A stretch of 64,000 nucleotides of DNA from Brienomyrus brachyistius (lineage: Eukaryota; Chordata; Actinopteri; Osteoglossiformes; Mormyridae): assembly GCF_023856365.1 (NCBI RefSeq), contig NC_064538.1, positions 12,618,435-12,682,434 on the forward strand. The letters are read 5' to 3'. The notes under the pieces are model-generated. The model did not search any database and had not been told where the DNA came from. It was given only the letters and a program-made list of their open reading frames with translations. The position numbers were made by a program, and so were the translations under genes. Positions 23,083-35,942 of this stretch are shown one piece after another (within the stretch, counting starts at the first letter, position 1; each line of letters begins with the position of its first letter).

Positions 23083-26000
23083 CTGGGAGAGAGAAGAACA
23101 ATCAGCATGTTTACTGGACGACTTCCCCTCTCTGCATATGTTTCAGGGAAAAGAGGCTTAGTCGCCCTAAAAACCCCAGTTAGGCTGTGGTGGTGAATCT
23201 CCACCAGGCGATTCTGAGGGCCAGACTGCTTTCCCTACTGCGTTTCCTTATCATGGTCAGGAGTACAAAGGTCACGCCCATTTGAAGGAAGTGGGCCTTG
23301 GGGAAGGGAGCAGCCAGTAATGTAGAGAATGGATTACATATGTTCAGGACAGGAGCAGGCAGAAACAGGTATGCTGAAGTCATGTTATGTGCCTGGCTGT
23401 TTAGGGCCAGGGGACAGTAGTAAACTCTTACCCCACCAATTAAAAGGGCCACATCTTTCCATCCACTGATCACACAGATGAGAGAGGTGATAAGGTAGAG
23501 GACAAAACCGGCCACAGCTCTTAAGAAGTCCTGCAGGGAAAATGAGAGTGTGTCCTTCCCTTTTGGTCTATGCAACATTTTAAACAGGCAGGCATCAAAG
23601 TAATTGTTGCACCTTTCCAACGAAGAACAACTTACACTCCAGATCCAGCTGACGAATGGCATCTGCTTGTTCCAATCCATCATAAAGACAAAGAAGAAGA
23701 TGCCGGCGAACACCATCTCAATGGCGGCCACAGTCACATAGCCAGAATATATTGAGGCTGAGTAGCAGATGAGAATCACCAGGCTGATGATCTGAGAAAG
23801 AGGAAGAGAGGGAGAGTAAGCAAATCCATATTCATCTCCCTATTACACACAAAGCCGTATTCTATTGTCAAAATGCCGCCAGTAGCATTTTTTGAGTTCC
23901 TCTCTGTCTGGGTTACTCTGCCTCACCATTAATCTTCATTATATATCTTCTCTCAGATATTATACTGAAAAGTAAAATCGGCTCAACTGAAATACCGTAA
24001 TTACCAGATAAATTTTTAAGGGCGGTTTTCCACCGCACCAGGTACCATACTTTTTGTACGGTACTTTTGGCACTTTCCCTTTTCCATTGACTTCCGGTTG
24101 AGTACCAGTACCAAAAGTTCCAGTACCTGAAGTGCCAAACCAATTGGGGTATTTTTTTGGTACTTCGGTAGTTAAGGTTGGGACTTGAAATGCTTTCTTT
24201 GTCGACTGGCTATGCGAGTAGCCTCAAACACAATACAACAGCCGTCTTCAAAAGAGTCGTGAAATCAACGATAAATGATAAAAAAAATAAAAAAATAGTC
24301 AATGTAAAAGGTGATGTGAACCCGGAGCTCACCCCTGAAAAGCCCTGGGAATAAGGCAGGGTTCACCCTAGACATGATGCCAATCAATCACAGGGCAAAC
24401 AAACACAGACACACAATCACACACTATGGGAAATTTACAGATACCAATTCCTCCTACAGGAGGAAAGGGTAATGTAATTTATTTTATATATTGGGTATAG
24501 CTAGATAAAACCAGGCAGGACCCACATTTGCCTCCAGAACCACTGAGGGTAGACAAGTTGAGAAGAACCAGGGAACCAAGTCAGAGAAGAACCTTGCTAC
24601 AGTCTCTGCAAGTTAGCGCTACTGCACGGAATTCGCACTGCCTGCATGTATGATGTAGTTGCTTCACAGAGTCACGCTAGGCTTGGGCAGCATTACGTAA
24701 ATGTGGTATGTGGGTATGAGGCAATATTTAAAAATAATGGGAGATAAAATTGGCCAAGGGTGGGCAGGGGGGGGGGGTGAATTCCTTGTTCAGGGAAATA
24801 TATCATGGGGAAAAGCCCCCACCCTCCCCAGTCAATGAAATTTATTTTCAAGATTTCAAAATACTGGAATAGCATTGAAAGTACCATCAAAATACCATAT
24901 ACTTTAGTATAATGTCGGGCAGTACGATGGTATAAAAATAAATTTGAAACCGGCAAAGCATAATTCACATAATCAAGTGTCATTGAGGTCTAAAACCTAA
25001 ATGTGACCCTCCAGCATAAAACCGTACGGAAGTCGCATGGCCGCATTTTTAGATATTTGAGGATTTTTTTGTGCTCTTTCATTGGATACCATAATCCTAA
25101 TTTCACACACAAAGAGCTTCGTTCCTTTTGATCTCGAGCAGAGCACGCGGGTAACGGGGACGTTAAAGTGCCGCGAGCGCTAGAAGCTGCCACGCGCTCT
25201 GAGATCTACGGTTCCTCACACGACGACCATCGATAATCAGCCGACGGGGAACGTGCGGCTCGCGCCCGGAGCGCTTTCCTGACACGTGCCCCCGCCCACC
25301 CCTCTGCGCAGTACGGGTGGCACGTCCCCCCCCCCCCCCCGCTGTGTTAGACAGCAGGTGTCGCTGAACTCGGGGGTTACCTTCCCTCTTAATTGCGACC
25401 CTCCAGCACAAAACTGTACACTTGGGTCAAAAATTTGAAATTAGGATTATGGTATCAAATGAAAAAGCACAAGAAAATCCTCAAAAAATATCTAAAAATA
25501 CGGCCATGCGACTTCCGTACGGTTTTGTGCTGGAGGGTCACAAATATCCTGGGAGCTAAGTTGAGGTTGTATAAAATCAACATTACTTCAGAAGTCTCTC
25601 AAGTTATGTCATTGACATCAGTTTCCTTACAGGTTTGTGGAGCTCAAAGATCAGTCGATTATCAGTATCTGAAACATTTTTTTAAAAATGTATCAGTTAT
25701 ACTTATTGGCCAAAACTTTCACATTGGTGGACCATTAATATTTATACAACATTTGAGAATTTATACACAGCAAAGTGAAAAATATATGGTGTTATAAGCA
25801 AGTTATAACTACCAAGACAATGCTTAGCAACTTAAGTTACCATGGCAATAGTCTGCAGTGCTAACAGGATACAGTCAACTGGAAAACTGAGTGACTGGTG
25901 GCCACAGCAAGAGTAGAGGTTTCATACTGAAGAACCACTTTATTGCGGACTGTGGAATCTCCAAAGCCACACATTCAGAATTGTGTAAAGATGATCTGAA

Positions 26001-29000
26001 GTGTTTCATTCCATCCTTCCATGCATTTATACACCTCTAAAAAGTTCTGAATCTACACCGGCCACCTAAACCTGACCACACTGAGAAGGGGGTTGCATTA
26101 ATATAGGACATACCTCAATATAGTGCAGTAAACACTAGTTTATTTGTGTGAAAGCAGGGTAATTTGGCTAATCTCTGTGACAGGAAATAAAAGTGAACTC
26201 CCCTAAGACAAGCATTTGCAACGGTTGTACAAACAAATACAATGGAAATATACTGCATTAAGTAACTATACACTTTCCTATAGTGCATGTAGTCATATAC
26301 ACATCTTTGCCATACATCTAGCTGCAAAATGTTTGAGGATCACATAAGGAAGGCTGCATAAATCACCTCCAGCTTTTACCTTTTTCAGTTCATGAGATAC
26401 ATATTCTAAAACATTCACTGTGACTGTCAAAGCACATACATGTGAAAGCCAATGTATTAATTTATGTTACAACCATCTGGACTGCACTTTTCTTTTAAAA
26501 GAAAAAGAATAATTAAACTTTTGTGCAAAGGATGTGCAGTAAACCTGGCATGATACGGTGTGTAAGGAGGACAGTATTTCCGCACACATTCCAATAACTG
26601 CCCTGAGCTAACAGATACACACGTTTCACATGGACAGACCATAATGACTCTTGTTCTGAGTCTATCCTTTAGCCGGCACACCTTTGACACTCACATGCAC
26701 CGGTTCCACCCAATGTACTAATCATTTACATGGTGTTTCGCAATTGTAGGGCAAAAAATTAATTATAGCCACTGAAACTAACAGGAGCAGATCCAAAGAA
26801 ACTGTCCATCTCTACTCTAAATCGAATGAATGTGTCTGAGGAATACCAGCAAATTGTGACAGAATGACTGAACAATGATCAACAGAAACAGAAGCTATGG
26901 TTACATTCACATATCAGCAACTAGACAGTTTACCGTTAACAAGGAGCAGTGGACCAGGAACACAAAGCAGAATCCATTGGCAAGGTCTGCCTAAAACGGG
27001 ATGCACCAGGCTGTGGACCATGTGCTGTAAACCATGCATTGGTTACCAAATGCGTGCAACAATGACCATGTGCTCTAGGTGAACCAAGACCAGCCCTGAG
27101 GTAGGAAGAAGTCAAAGATCCATTGACATTAGAAAGACAATCTAAGCATTACCACAGAGAGCACTTGTATCTCGTAGGTGGCAGAACTAAAGTCGCATAT
27201 AATGCTTTTCCACTGCCACCAGCAACTGAGCTGTACCCAGCCCGTACCATGAACTGCCAGTTTTCCACTGCAAAGTAAGCACGCCAAACCCAGCCCATAC
27301 CCGAGTCTGCTAATAGGTGTGACCAAACTGAGCTGTTTGAATCACCACTAGGGCTGTTGCCGTGTAATCGTGAATACACGGCACATGCACAATAACCAGT
27401 AGGGCTTCAGATGACAGGTGAAACATCTGTCCAGATACTGGCTTTTTGGTAGTTTATGGACATTTACTTACACCTACAGTTTGATACGCAGATCAATAGC
27501 ATGCCTAAGATATTAATGAGATTCGTATTGTGAGGCCCAGAAGTCAGTAGTCTGTATAAATTCAGCGTATCCTTATGCTAATTAAGTTTAGCTGCCACGT
27601 GCTATGCTTCTAGTAAATCATAGAGGTGATAAGCACAGAAGTGGCACTGAAGAAAACAGCGACAGCTACAACATCTTTTAAAAAAGGAGATATTGTGGAC
27701 AAACAGGATAAAAAAAAAAAAGATGCCGGTGGCATGGTGGTACTTTTTGCAGTTTCAAGTCTAACACGTTAAACATAGAGATACAAATTCATACAGATCA
27801 CTAACTTTTGGGCATCACAATATGCATCCCACGAATATCTTAGGCACGCTAATAAATTGCTTCCCAAACTGTGGGCGTAAGCAAACGTCTGTATAGTAGC
27901 CGGCATCTGGACAAATGATTCACTCATCATCTAAAGCCCTGCTGATAATTGCGCATGTACCATATAACAGCCCTAGTCACCACCATATGATTGGTTGAAA
28001 GTGCTGTGATACCAGTGACCTGCGTCAATAAACATATATTAATAATCATCAGTAGTACAATGTACTACAGAACAGCTAAATGGATTCATAATGCAAATTT
28101 ACACAACCACATGCTAAATTCATTTAGAACAGTGGTTCTCAAAGGGACTGGGTGTCCCTCGCTTTAAACAGGAACTAAAAGTATTGAATAACAGCAGTGG
28201 TTCTCAAACTCGGTCCTCGGGACTCACTGCCCTGCTTGTTTTCCAGCTATCCCTGCCCTACACACTGCTGATTACCTGGATCAGGTGTGTTCAGTCAATC
28301 AGAAGCTGAAAGACAGCTGGGACTTGTGTGTGGGGCAGGGATAGCAGGAAAACAAGCAAGGCAGTGGGGCCCAAGGACCGAGTTTGAGAACCACTGATTT
28401 AGAACTGATTGTCATTGTTGACACACCACAGCACACAGTGCACAACAATGAAATGTGTCCTCTGCATTTAACCCATATGTGACATAGCAGGGGGCAGCTA
28501 TTTCAGCACCCGGGGAGCTGTGCTTGGGGGGCGCAGTACCTTGCTCAAGGTACTTCAGTGGTGCCTTGCTGGTCAGGGATTCAAACCTGCAACCTTTCAA
28601 TTACAAGTGCATTAAGCCACCACTACCCATATACCTTTATTGTCCCCGTGGGGAAATAATTTTTACGCCTCCCTCAACTTGCTCTTTTTTGTTGAGTAAG
28701 GTATTTGCAAAGGGCAGCCACCTGTTGGGGCCTCCAGGGATCTGGGGGTTAAGGGCCTCGCTTAAGGACCCGCAGAGGGGCTGAGGCTGGGTTTGAACCG
28801 GTGACCTTGTGATTACAGGCACACAAGTTTAGTCCAGAGCCACATGCTGCAAAACAAAATTCGTGTTTGACACTAACATAACATAGTGAATCCTATGAAT
28901 GTGCTATCAGAAATCAGCACAAAGCAAAACATTTGCACGTGTCCACTGTGTGAACTGTATACATGTGTCTCTTCGGTTTTACATCACTGTTGCTCTCCAA

Positions 29001-32000
29001 ACCCGGCAACACTATTACCGAGCCAACCCATCATATGTGGAAAACCAAAGCGAGCTGGAACTGAGCTGCAAGTAGTCTCTCTTTGCAGTACAGCTCGGAT
29101 ACTGTATGCCAGTGAAAAATCGCCAATAACCCCCATGTGCACCTTGGTTTACTCCAATAACTTTTACCTGCAATGATCCTGTGGTGGTTATGATGACACA
29201 CCTCAGGGGTCATGGTGCTCTGCTTGTTCTTGCATTTCCTTTGTGCTTGCTTCTACTCTATAATATTTCCTGTGCAACAATTTGCATGTTCTTCATCAAA
29301 CCAAATGAAAAACAGGAACTAAACCAAATAAGCTCCCTAGTACTAAACACATGTATTATGACACAAACCCCAACGTTACAAGGCACTGATAAGGGTTTAG
29401 ACTTCCATTCTTTGCATGACAGTGCAAGACAAACTTTACTTTGTTAAATATGGCTGTCTCAATCCGGTCTGCAAGATACAGTCATGGCCAAAAATATTGG
29501 TACCCCTGTATTTATGTCAGAAAACGCACCAATACCAAAGCATTTGTAATTTCAAAAGTGGTGTGTTTTCTGACATAAATGCAGGGGTGCCAATATTTTT
29601 AACCATGACTGTAGGTATTCAACCCAAAGCACACCAGAGTTGGATCAATAACAAAATTTTGGCTTTAATACCAATACTAGCTGCAGTACCTCAATATCAA
29701 CATCAATCTGATTTTCTAAATAGGTTTTAGATAAAAAATTTTTTGTTCATAAACCTTCCGTTTTAAGACCAATGACATAAACTGACAAAAGAAAAATACT
29801 GTTAGACATAGTGGAGTGGAAAAGGTTCTCCGCTTTATTGGACCCATGCACATAGAGACGGAAGCAACGGGCACGAGGCAGGGAACAACCCAGGATGGGG
29901 GGCCAGCCCATCACAGGACACACTCACACACCATTCACACACACATGCACACCTACGGGCAATTTAGCAAGTCCAATTAGCCTCAGCATGTTTTTCGACT
30001 GTGGGGGGAAACCGGAGTACCCGGAGGAAACCCCACGACGACATGGGGAGAACATGCAAACTCCACACACATGTGACCCAGGTGGAGACTCGAACCCGGG
30101 TCCCAGAGGTGTGAGGCAACAGTGCTAACCACTGCACCACCATGCCGCCCTTGGCATCATATATTTTTGACTTTTATATAATCATTACACCCTGGAAAAA
30201 TAACGGTTCAAATAAATCATTAAAAGCCCAAAATTAATATGACATTCATGCCCCTGATGAGTGGCCACAACTGTGTATTAATCTAAAAAAGGAATAATTA
30301 AACTACAAAGCTAGGTAAGGTTTAGCTAAACTTAAACTCCCTGCACTATAATGTCATAACAGAACTGAAAACAAGAAAAGGCCTGATCTTAATCTAGCTG
30401 ACTAACGGAACAGGCAGCAAACTCAAAATGTTTTTAATGACCGGACTCGGGAAACATACATAAACAAACACAGACTTAAATACACAGGACTATGACAGCA
30501 ATTTGAAACAGCTGATCACAGAGAGATTCCACAGGAGGTAGATGAGGGGGCATGGCACATGGGAGGATTGGATGAGCAGGTCATGACAGTTTCAAAGGGA
30601 ATAAACTTTGCAAATGGGATTCGCATCTTGTAAAGGTACAGTACAGTATGTACATAAAAAGGAACGTTTCCATAAGAAAGCCACCTTTTTTAAGGTATTC
30701 TTTAAAACTGATTTATATTGTATGTCTTTCCCCAAAAACACAGTAGAATCTTCATCAACTAAAATTATCTTACCAATTTTACACTTAAAAGCATGAAAAC
30801 TTTTAAATCACAAGAAAATTAAACACAAACACTTCTGTAGGGCTTCGAGGATTCCGCAGATGTGAGAAAATAATCACGGACGCAAAAGTTTGGTTCCAAT
30901 GAAATTTTCGCGGATCTGTGAATTCGCGAATCACGAAGCGCAAATGCACGAGGGCTTACTGTAATCATTGCACAAATGCAAAATACAATAAACTCACAAG
31001 TAGATGTCTAACACGGAAAACATTGCGGTTGTGAGTTAGTTACGGCTACAGCTGGTTGCAGTCATAATCGGTTTAGGAAAGTTTTTGCTTTCCAGTAAGT
31101 TACACTAGCACCAGAAAGAGGATATGCCAAGTTGATAAGCCCAAGCCACATTAGATATGCTGCTGGAAACACATTCAACATGCTAACTCATTTGAGACGA
31201 CATCATCCTAGTGCGTGTACGACTGGAGCAGGGCAGAAACAGCCCCTGCAAGTTAGTTTCCCCGTGGTATCTAAGGCGTCTTTGCCAGGAAATTAAGGAA
31301 ATTGCATTTACTGCTACAGTTACTTTCAAAACAAATTCTGTTTTCGCTGCTGTACTGAAGTTGCCCCAAACCATGAAAAATAACCTGAGGTTTGTACTAA
31401 ACCGGGAATTCTGTGTACAGTTACACGCCAGGTAAAGTGGTATTCGACACATACTCACTCACTCCAAACGTTCAGGGTGTTTAATGAGCCTCCTTATAAC
31501 CTACTGGACTGTATTGCTTCTGTAACACCTGAAATTTCATCTGGGATCACGGAACGTCCTTCCTTCCCTCCCTCTCTATGTATTCATCCTTATCTGCGGA
31601 GGTGCAGCCACAGGACAGGCAGGGCAGGGCAGGCAATGGCCTGGGGCCCCGAGCTGGGAAGTGGCCCCTGAGGACGGCCAACTACATAGTACACTGCAAC
31701 AACAAATCTGCTTTATTTGTGTACACTGTTTATCAGAAAAGCGAAACCAAAGGTCATGTGTTTATTAAATTCTCTTTGAATATTTTATAAATTTACACTT
31801 CACGGTAAAATAAAAGTAAGAAGAAAGAAATTTTGGAGGGAGAGCTGAAGGGCCCAAAGGAGTTCTTTGCCAAGGGCTCCCAAAGCCCCTAGAATCTCCT
31901 CTGTATCTGTATCTGCACCCAAAGATCCAATGCATTATGTTACAACATGTTACAACCTCCAGCAGCGCATGACACCCCAGACCCCACCTCAATTCACCTA

Positions 32001-33676
32001 TCATTCAACACTGGCTGTATGGAGAAGATTCTTTTTTCCTCTGTTACAGAATGGGACACTCTCAGTTAAAGAAAAAAAAACTATTTACCTCAGAATTATA
32101 CCTGAGGCTCAAACACAGCATGTAATTACAGATATTGCTTCTAAAAATTGAACCACTATGGTCACTCAAGCCGTCATGTACACATTTACTCCATACTATG
32201 AGCCCATGGTAGGGTTTTGTGCTGAGTGAAACTGTTACCAGACGGTCAGCAGAATCAGTGGCTGGGTTTGGAAATAGCTCACCCGTTGGCATAGAATGTC
32301 AGGAAGCAATCCTCTAAATTCGGATGTGTCACTTACGTTATTTACAGAGCATTATTATAATCTGTATTCTATATCCCACTATGTCACAAAAGGAGATCTG
32401 TTGTACTACAATAGTATTTGGACTGTTTTTGTACCTCATTTCATAAACAACAAGCATTCAATTTAATCTACTAGGTTACAGAGAAGCATAGATCTTAACT
32501 ACACAATTCTACCATTCAGCACTGAAAACTGGCGGCATGTAAAAATGGTTCAAGAGTAGTGAGTGATCACATTCACTTGCTGTAATGTATGTGATTCTCC
32601 AGAACGGAAAAGAAAAGCTGCCAGCCAGAGCAGCAGCATGAACGTGAAAGTGACTCATACATCTTTCCACTGAAAGGGGGACTTTCCATTCCTAAACTGC
32701 CCACCTTGGCCAGCTGCAGCATTTACCCAAAAGGAAGCCTTTCAATCTGAAATTGCGGCTGTAAATTCACGTGGCCCATGTTCTGCCCATTTCAGCTCCC
32801 TTCCTTTTCCCATCACACGTGTGTTCTAGGAAAACCAAATAAAGCTAGGAACAGTACCAGTGGAAATCCTGCAGACACATTTAATAAAAAGACAAGGCTC
32901 CACTTCGGAGCCCCCACAATACGTGACAGAAACGCTAATGGTTACATAAATATTAGAAAATAGTTTGATGTCAGTGATTACTTCAAAATCTAAAAATAGC
33001 ATAATTCAGAGGTTTAAGTAAGGATCTATGAATCGTGTTTAATGTTGTGGCCTTCCTTCTAATATGATATGATTTCCTTATGAAATGCTATTTGAACGTT
33101 TGATATTTTGGTGACCTCCGGGAAACTTTCCATCTGAATACAACACGAAAGAACTTTAAAACGCTCCAGTGCCAAAACCACACCCTGCCAATAACGATAC
33201 GACCGCTTTTCCTGCAGTTACTCTATCTGTGCAGGCGTACTGCTTTTTAACCTTATTCTCGTTATTTACTACTTTTGCTATACAAGAAAAATATTTTCGC
33301 TTGAAACTAAGGAAGATGCTATGAAATAGGTATACTTTCGCACCGAAACAGCATTTAGGGAGATGCTTCGTAATTCATCTACACAAATTTCACTCTATGA
33401 ATGCGCTACCAGAGCTTTTCAATACTGACTTGTGTCGTGTTATTGGCCTATTTTTTATTCTGCTGCTTCGTAAAAATGTAATAAATGGATCCAACAAGCA
33501 AGCCATTTTAACCCAACGAAAGAAGAAAAAGTTTTTTCACTGTTATAAAGGATACAGCAAGTCGGTAGCCTACTTACAGTTTCTGCGAGCAGAATACGTC
33601 CTTTTCTAGTCCGCGAGTAGGTGATGAATCTGTCCTTAAGGCTCGCTGAATTGTTAGGTTCTGTGCTGTCTGCCAT
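22987..33676 (-). CDS. plp2: PLP2, proteolipid protein 2 (MARVEL-type four-pass membrane protein)
   Basis: Small four-pass protein of the endoplasmic reticulum and plasma membrane, MARVEL fold. Its molecular role is poorly defined; ion-channel-like and chemokine-receptor binding activities have been proposed. Coding exons in transcript order: 33578-33676, 23636-23791, 23432-23530, 22987-23082, all phase 0, giving 33+52+33+32 = 150 residues (human about 152). Segments include FITYSRTRKGRILLAET, IISLVILICYSAS (TM1), YVTVAAIEMVFAGIFFFVFM (TM2), FLRAVAGFVLYLITSLICVI (TM3) and VFGLLATVLFAYDTYLTFVV (TM4), then a short tail KSSRQQYTATT. Exon boundaries match human PLP2. No stop occurs by the last donor (ACG|GTATGG at 22987/22986). 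Either a tiny terminal exon lies downstream or translation reads into the adjacent miniature transposon and stops at 22873. Intron 1 is unusually large (9.8 kb). Confidence 0.92.
23432..23530 (-). CDS. plp2: PLP2 coding exon 3
   Basis: 33 codons from DFLRAVAGF to VALLIGG. Acceptor CCCTGCAG|GAC, donor GGG|GTAAGA. Contains TM3. Confidence 0.94.
23636..23791 (-). CDS. plp2: PLP2 coding exon 2
   Basis: 52 codons, TM1 and TM2, ending MPFVSWIWS at AGT|GTAAGT. Acceptor TTTCTCAG|ATC. Confidence 0.94.
25002..25542. mobile_element. Foldback DNA element with about 105-bp terminal inverted repeats and a GC-rich core
   Basis: Left end TGTGACCCTCCAGCATAAAA and right end TTTTGTGCTGGAGGGTCACA are reverse complements, and the match continues about 105 bp inward on both sides (25002-25110 and 25436-25542). 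The middle (25120-25380) is CpG-rich, unlike the host DNA. A third partial copy of the terminus (GCGACCCTCCAGCACAAAAC) sits at about 25396, so the element is nested or rearranged. No clear target duplication. Confidence 0.85.
28130..28396. mobile_element. hAT-type non-autonomous element with perfect 8-bp target duplication
   Basis: Termini CAGTGGTTCTCAAA and TTTGAGAACCACTG. The target duplication ATTTAGAA occurs at 28122-28129 and 28397-28404. The 5' terminus appears twice (28130 and 28195), the two copies separated by a 50-bp unrelated stretch. Confidence 0.93.
28415..28630. repeat. Dispersed SINE-like repeat
   Basis: Typical fish repeat wording (AACAATGAAATGTGTCCTCT, CATTTAACCCAT, GTGCCTTGCTGGTCAGGG). 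A second repeat with CTTTATTGTCCCCGTGGGG follows at 28632-28830. Families not named. Confidence 0.6.
29479..29611. mobile_element. Tc1/mariner-like miniature element, 133 bp
   Basis: Starts CAGTCATGGCCAAAAATATT and ends TTTTTAACCATGACTG, with TA on both sides (29477-29478, 29612-29613). It is almost one continuous palindrome. The CAGTCATGGCCAAAA end is typical of fish Tc1 elements. Confidence 0.9.
29845..30151 (-). mobile_element. tRNA-headed SINE, reverse orientation
   Basis: Reverse complement of the unit at 48080-48414: the head GGGCGGCATGGTGGTGCAGT is at the right end, and the B-box-like GGTTCGAGTC motif reads on the minus strand. The tail is degraded. Confidence 0.88.
30840..30965. mobile_element. 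Possible pogo/Tigger-like miniature remnant
   Basis: Minus strand begins TACAGTAAGCCCTCG and contains repeated CGCGGAT / TTCGCGAAT motifs. No intact second terminus is evident. Confidence 0.4.
33578..33676 (-). CDS. plp2: PLP2 coding exon 1
   Basis: 33 codons starting MADSTEPNNSASLKDRF and ending LLAET at ACT|GTAAGT. The start matches the MADS start of human PLP2. The Kozak context is GCCGAACAATGGC, with A at -3 and G at +4. Confidence 0.93.
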
Positions 33677-33722
33677 TGTTCGGCTCTCTTAACCGTTTCG
33701 AATCAACTAATCGCACTACACT

Positions 33723-33729
33723 CTATATA
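33723..33729 (-). promoter_or_regulatory. plp2: Candidate TATA box of PLP2
   Basis: TATATAG on the minus strand, 47 bp above the PLP2 ATG. If functional it would give a 5'UTR of about 20 bases. Composition here is AT-rich, so chance occurrence is quite possible. Confidence 0.3.
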
Positions 33730-34266
33730 CAACAGTGTAAAAACTGAACACTGAAGTAGCCTGAATCTACAAGCCAAATTTAAAACGACGCAGCGAATTA
33801 GAGCTTAACTAAAACTTGTCTGGAGATTTAGAAAAAAAAACATGCATATATAAATATTAAAATGAAACGAGACAGAATTGCCAAACTTCTTATCGACTTA
33901 ACGTTAAAAGCTTGATCAAAAAAACATGGAGTTCGCGAATCCTCCCCCTCTTCGCAACCGAAGAAACTCTAAGTGGCGTTGGCAACCACGCCTTCAGGGA
34001 GGAGCACTGGAGGCATTGGGCAGATAAAAAAAAAGATTTTAATAAGTTCTCCAGCACCGTGCTGTTACCATAAGTACACGTATAGTTATAACTAACAGCT
34101 TTAATTATTAGCATAAATAATCATACTGACCTCTTGATGAATCTGGATAATATGACTCGAATAGGATTGCACGAATGTGGGTAAAATATCCATCAATCTC
34201 TCTTTATTATTATTATTACAAATTTTGACCAATATTCAAATTTGGCAGCACCAAAGCTAAATACAT

Positions 34267-34339
34267 CCATCCATCCATCCATCCATCCATCCATCCATCC
34301 ATCCATTTTCCAAACCGCTTATCCTACTGGGTCGCGGGG
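34267..34339 (-). mobile_element. Very short 5'-truncated SINE with 14-bp target duplication
   Basis: Contains (CCAT)n followed by TTTTCCAAACCGCTTATCC and CTGGGTCGCGGG, the reverse complement of the SINE 3' end. AAAGCTAAATACAT occurs on both sides (34253-34266 and 34340-34353). Confidence 0.9.
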
Positions 34340-35560
34340 AAAGCTAAATACATTACTACTGAAATAATAGAATTGATTGTACTCGACGATCAGACATTTT
34401 TTGTAGTGGGGAACTAGGGATCTAGTCGACTCACTTATAAGAGGTCTCAAAGTACCGCCCGCAGCATGTTCATAATTCAGTCATTACTAAATCTGGCCCA
34501 CACATCGATCTTTAGATTTCTACAGAAAAAGAAACAATGTAACATCATTGCACTAATCTGCGTCGGCAAACGCACCAAGTTGCTCACGGAAAGACATGCA
34601 AAAAATAGTGTGCACATAGCAAGTAATTCAGCATTTGAATACATGAATAAGACGTATGAATATACTTGATGTCTTAAAGGAGCAGTTCAACTAAGCACTT
34701 GTCGAACATTTACTCACGGCCTCTGGCACACTCATCTAAACGATTTTGAAGGTGGTAAAATTATTGGATTTAGATGGTGGTGACTGCAGCACAGCCAGCC
34801 TCCTGGGTGGGTAAATAAAACATACGGTGAATGGCAATTCTCTGGGCAAAATTACCTTGTTAATAAGGAAGGTTAAACTAGAATAGCCAGACTTGTGACC
34901 AATTAAAGGTGGTGTATAGGTGCAGAAATAACATCAGTGGTGTGCAGATAGGCATCAGTGAATGTAAAATCTCTTGGAAGGTTGAAGAGTAGAAAAAAAT
35001 AGTTATTGATGTAAACTGCATAACTTCAGGTATCAATACTGCCTCATTTCGTTATAAGTTACAGGCTGCTGGTGGTGAGGGTATAATATGTGTTTACTCC
35101 AATGTCATGTAAAGTAGCTAGAACTCAAACCTAAAATACACTTTAAATTACAATGGTGACAACGAAAACACTACTGAGATTATTTACTCTAGGCAGCAAT
35201 ATGTTATTGCAGTCTTACTCATATCTGTATCTTGAACATTAAAGGAGGATGTCTTGCTGCAGCTATTACCAGCTGGCTTTGTTGTGACAACAGGAGAAAG
35301 TGATCATAACAAAATTCTGCTGTTTCCAAGAAAACATTTTCTGTTTATGGTGATATGTAGTGCTGCCTCAATAACTCGATAAAACTCTATTACTCGATTA
35401 TTAAAAGGCTTCAATTATTTTTTTTCTAATCAATTACTGTGGTCAAACTATCCACGCTTTACCGATACACGGTCAAATCATCCGTGTTTTAAATGTGTGT
35501 TGCACGCATATACATGACATTACGGTAGCAGCTCGCGTTTAGGAAAATATCACTCTATAC

Positions 35561-35875
35561 CAGTGGTTTCCAACCTTTTTTAACTCACGGCCCACACAGC
35601 CAAACACATATGTTTCCGCGGCCCACTGCAAAAGAATTTAAACGATCCCGCTTTTTGTGTCGGGTTAACTAAGTACTCGGAAGAAAGGCTGTTATTTGTC
35701 TTTATTGAATAAACTGGTAATGTATTGAATAAACGGAATAAATGATATATCAAATTATGATTTTTTTGATTTTGACTAGACATTTTTTTATTATATTAAC
35801 AATATTACAATTTCTATTAATAATAATTGGCGACCCCCTGCAATACCGTCGCGGCCCACAGGTTGAAAACCACTG
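35561..35875. mobile_element. hAT-type non-autonomous element with perfect 8-bp target duplication
   Basis: Termini CAGTGGTTTCCAACC and GGTTGAAAACCACTG, with subterminal CGGCCCACA on each side. CTCTATAC is duplicated at 35553-35560 and 35876-35883. 315 bp, non-coding. Confidence 0.93.
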
Positions 35876-35942
35876 CTCTATACGATCGCGCATAAGAAAA
35901 GGGTGAATACTTATATGTACGACGTACAGGATGTACTTAAAT

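Larger units (their letters stand above)
23792..33577. other. PLP2 intron 1 (9.8 kb), contents
   Basis: Almost wholly repeat-derived where recognisable: old inverted-repeat elements (about 24000-24170 and 27180-27400), a SINE tail relic (24300-24450), a large foldback element (25002-25542), a hAT element (28130-28396), dispersed SINE-like sequence (28415-28830), a Tc1-like element (29479-29611), a reverse SINE (29845-30151) and a pogo-like miniature remnant (30840-30965). No exon recognised. Confidence 0.7.
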
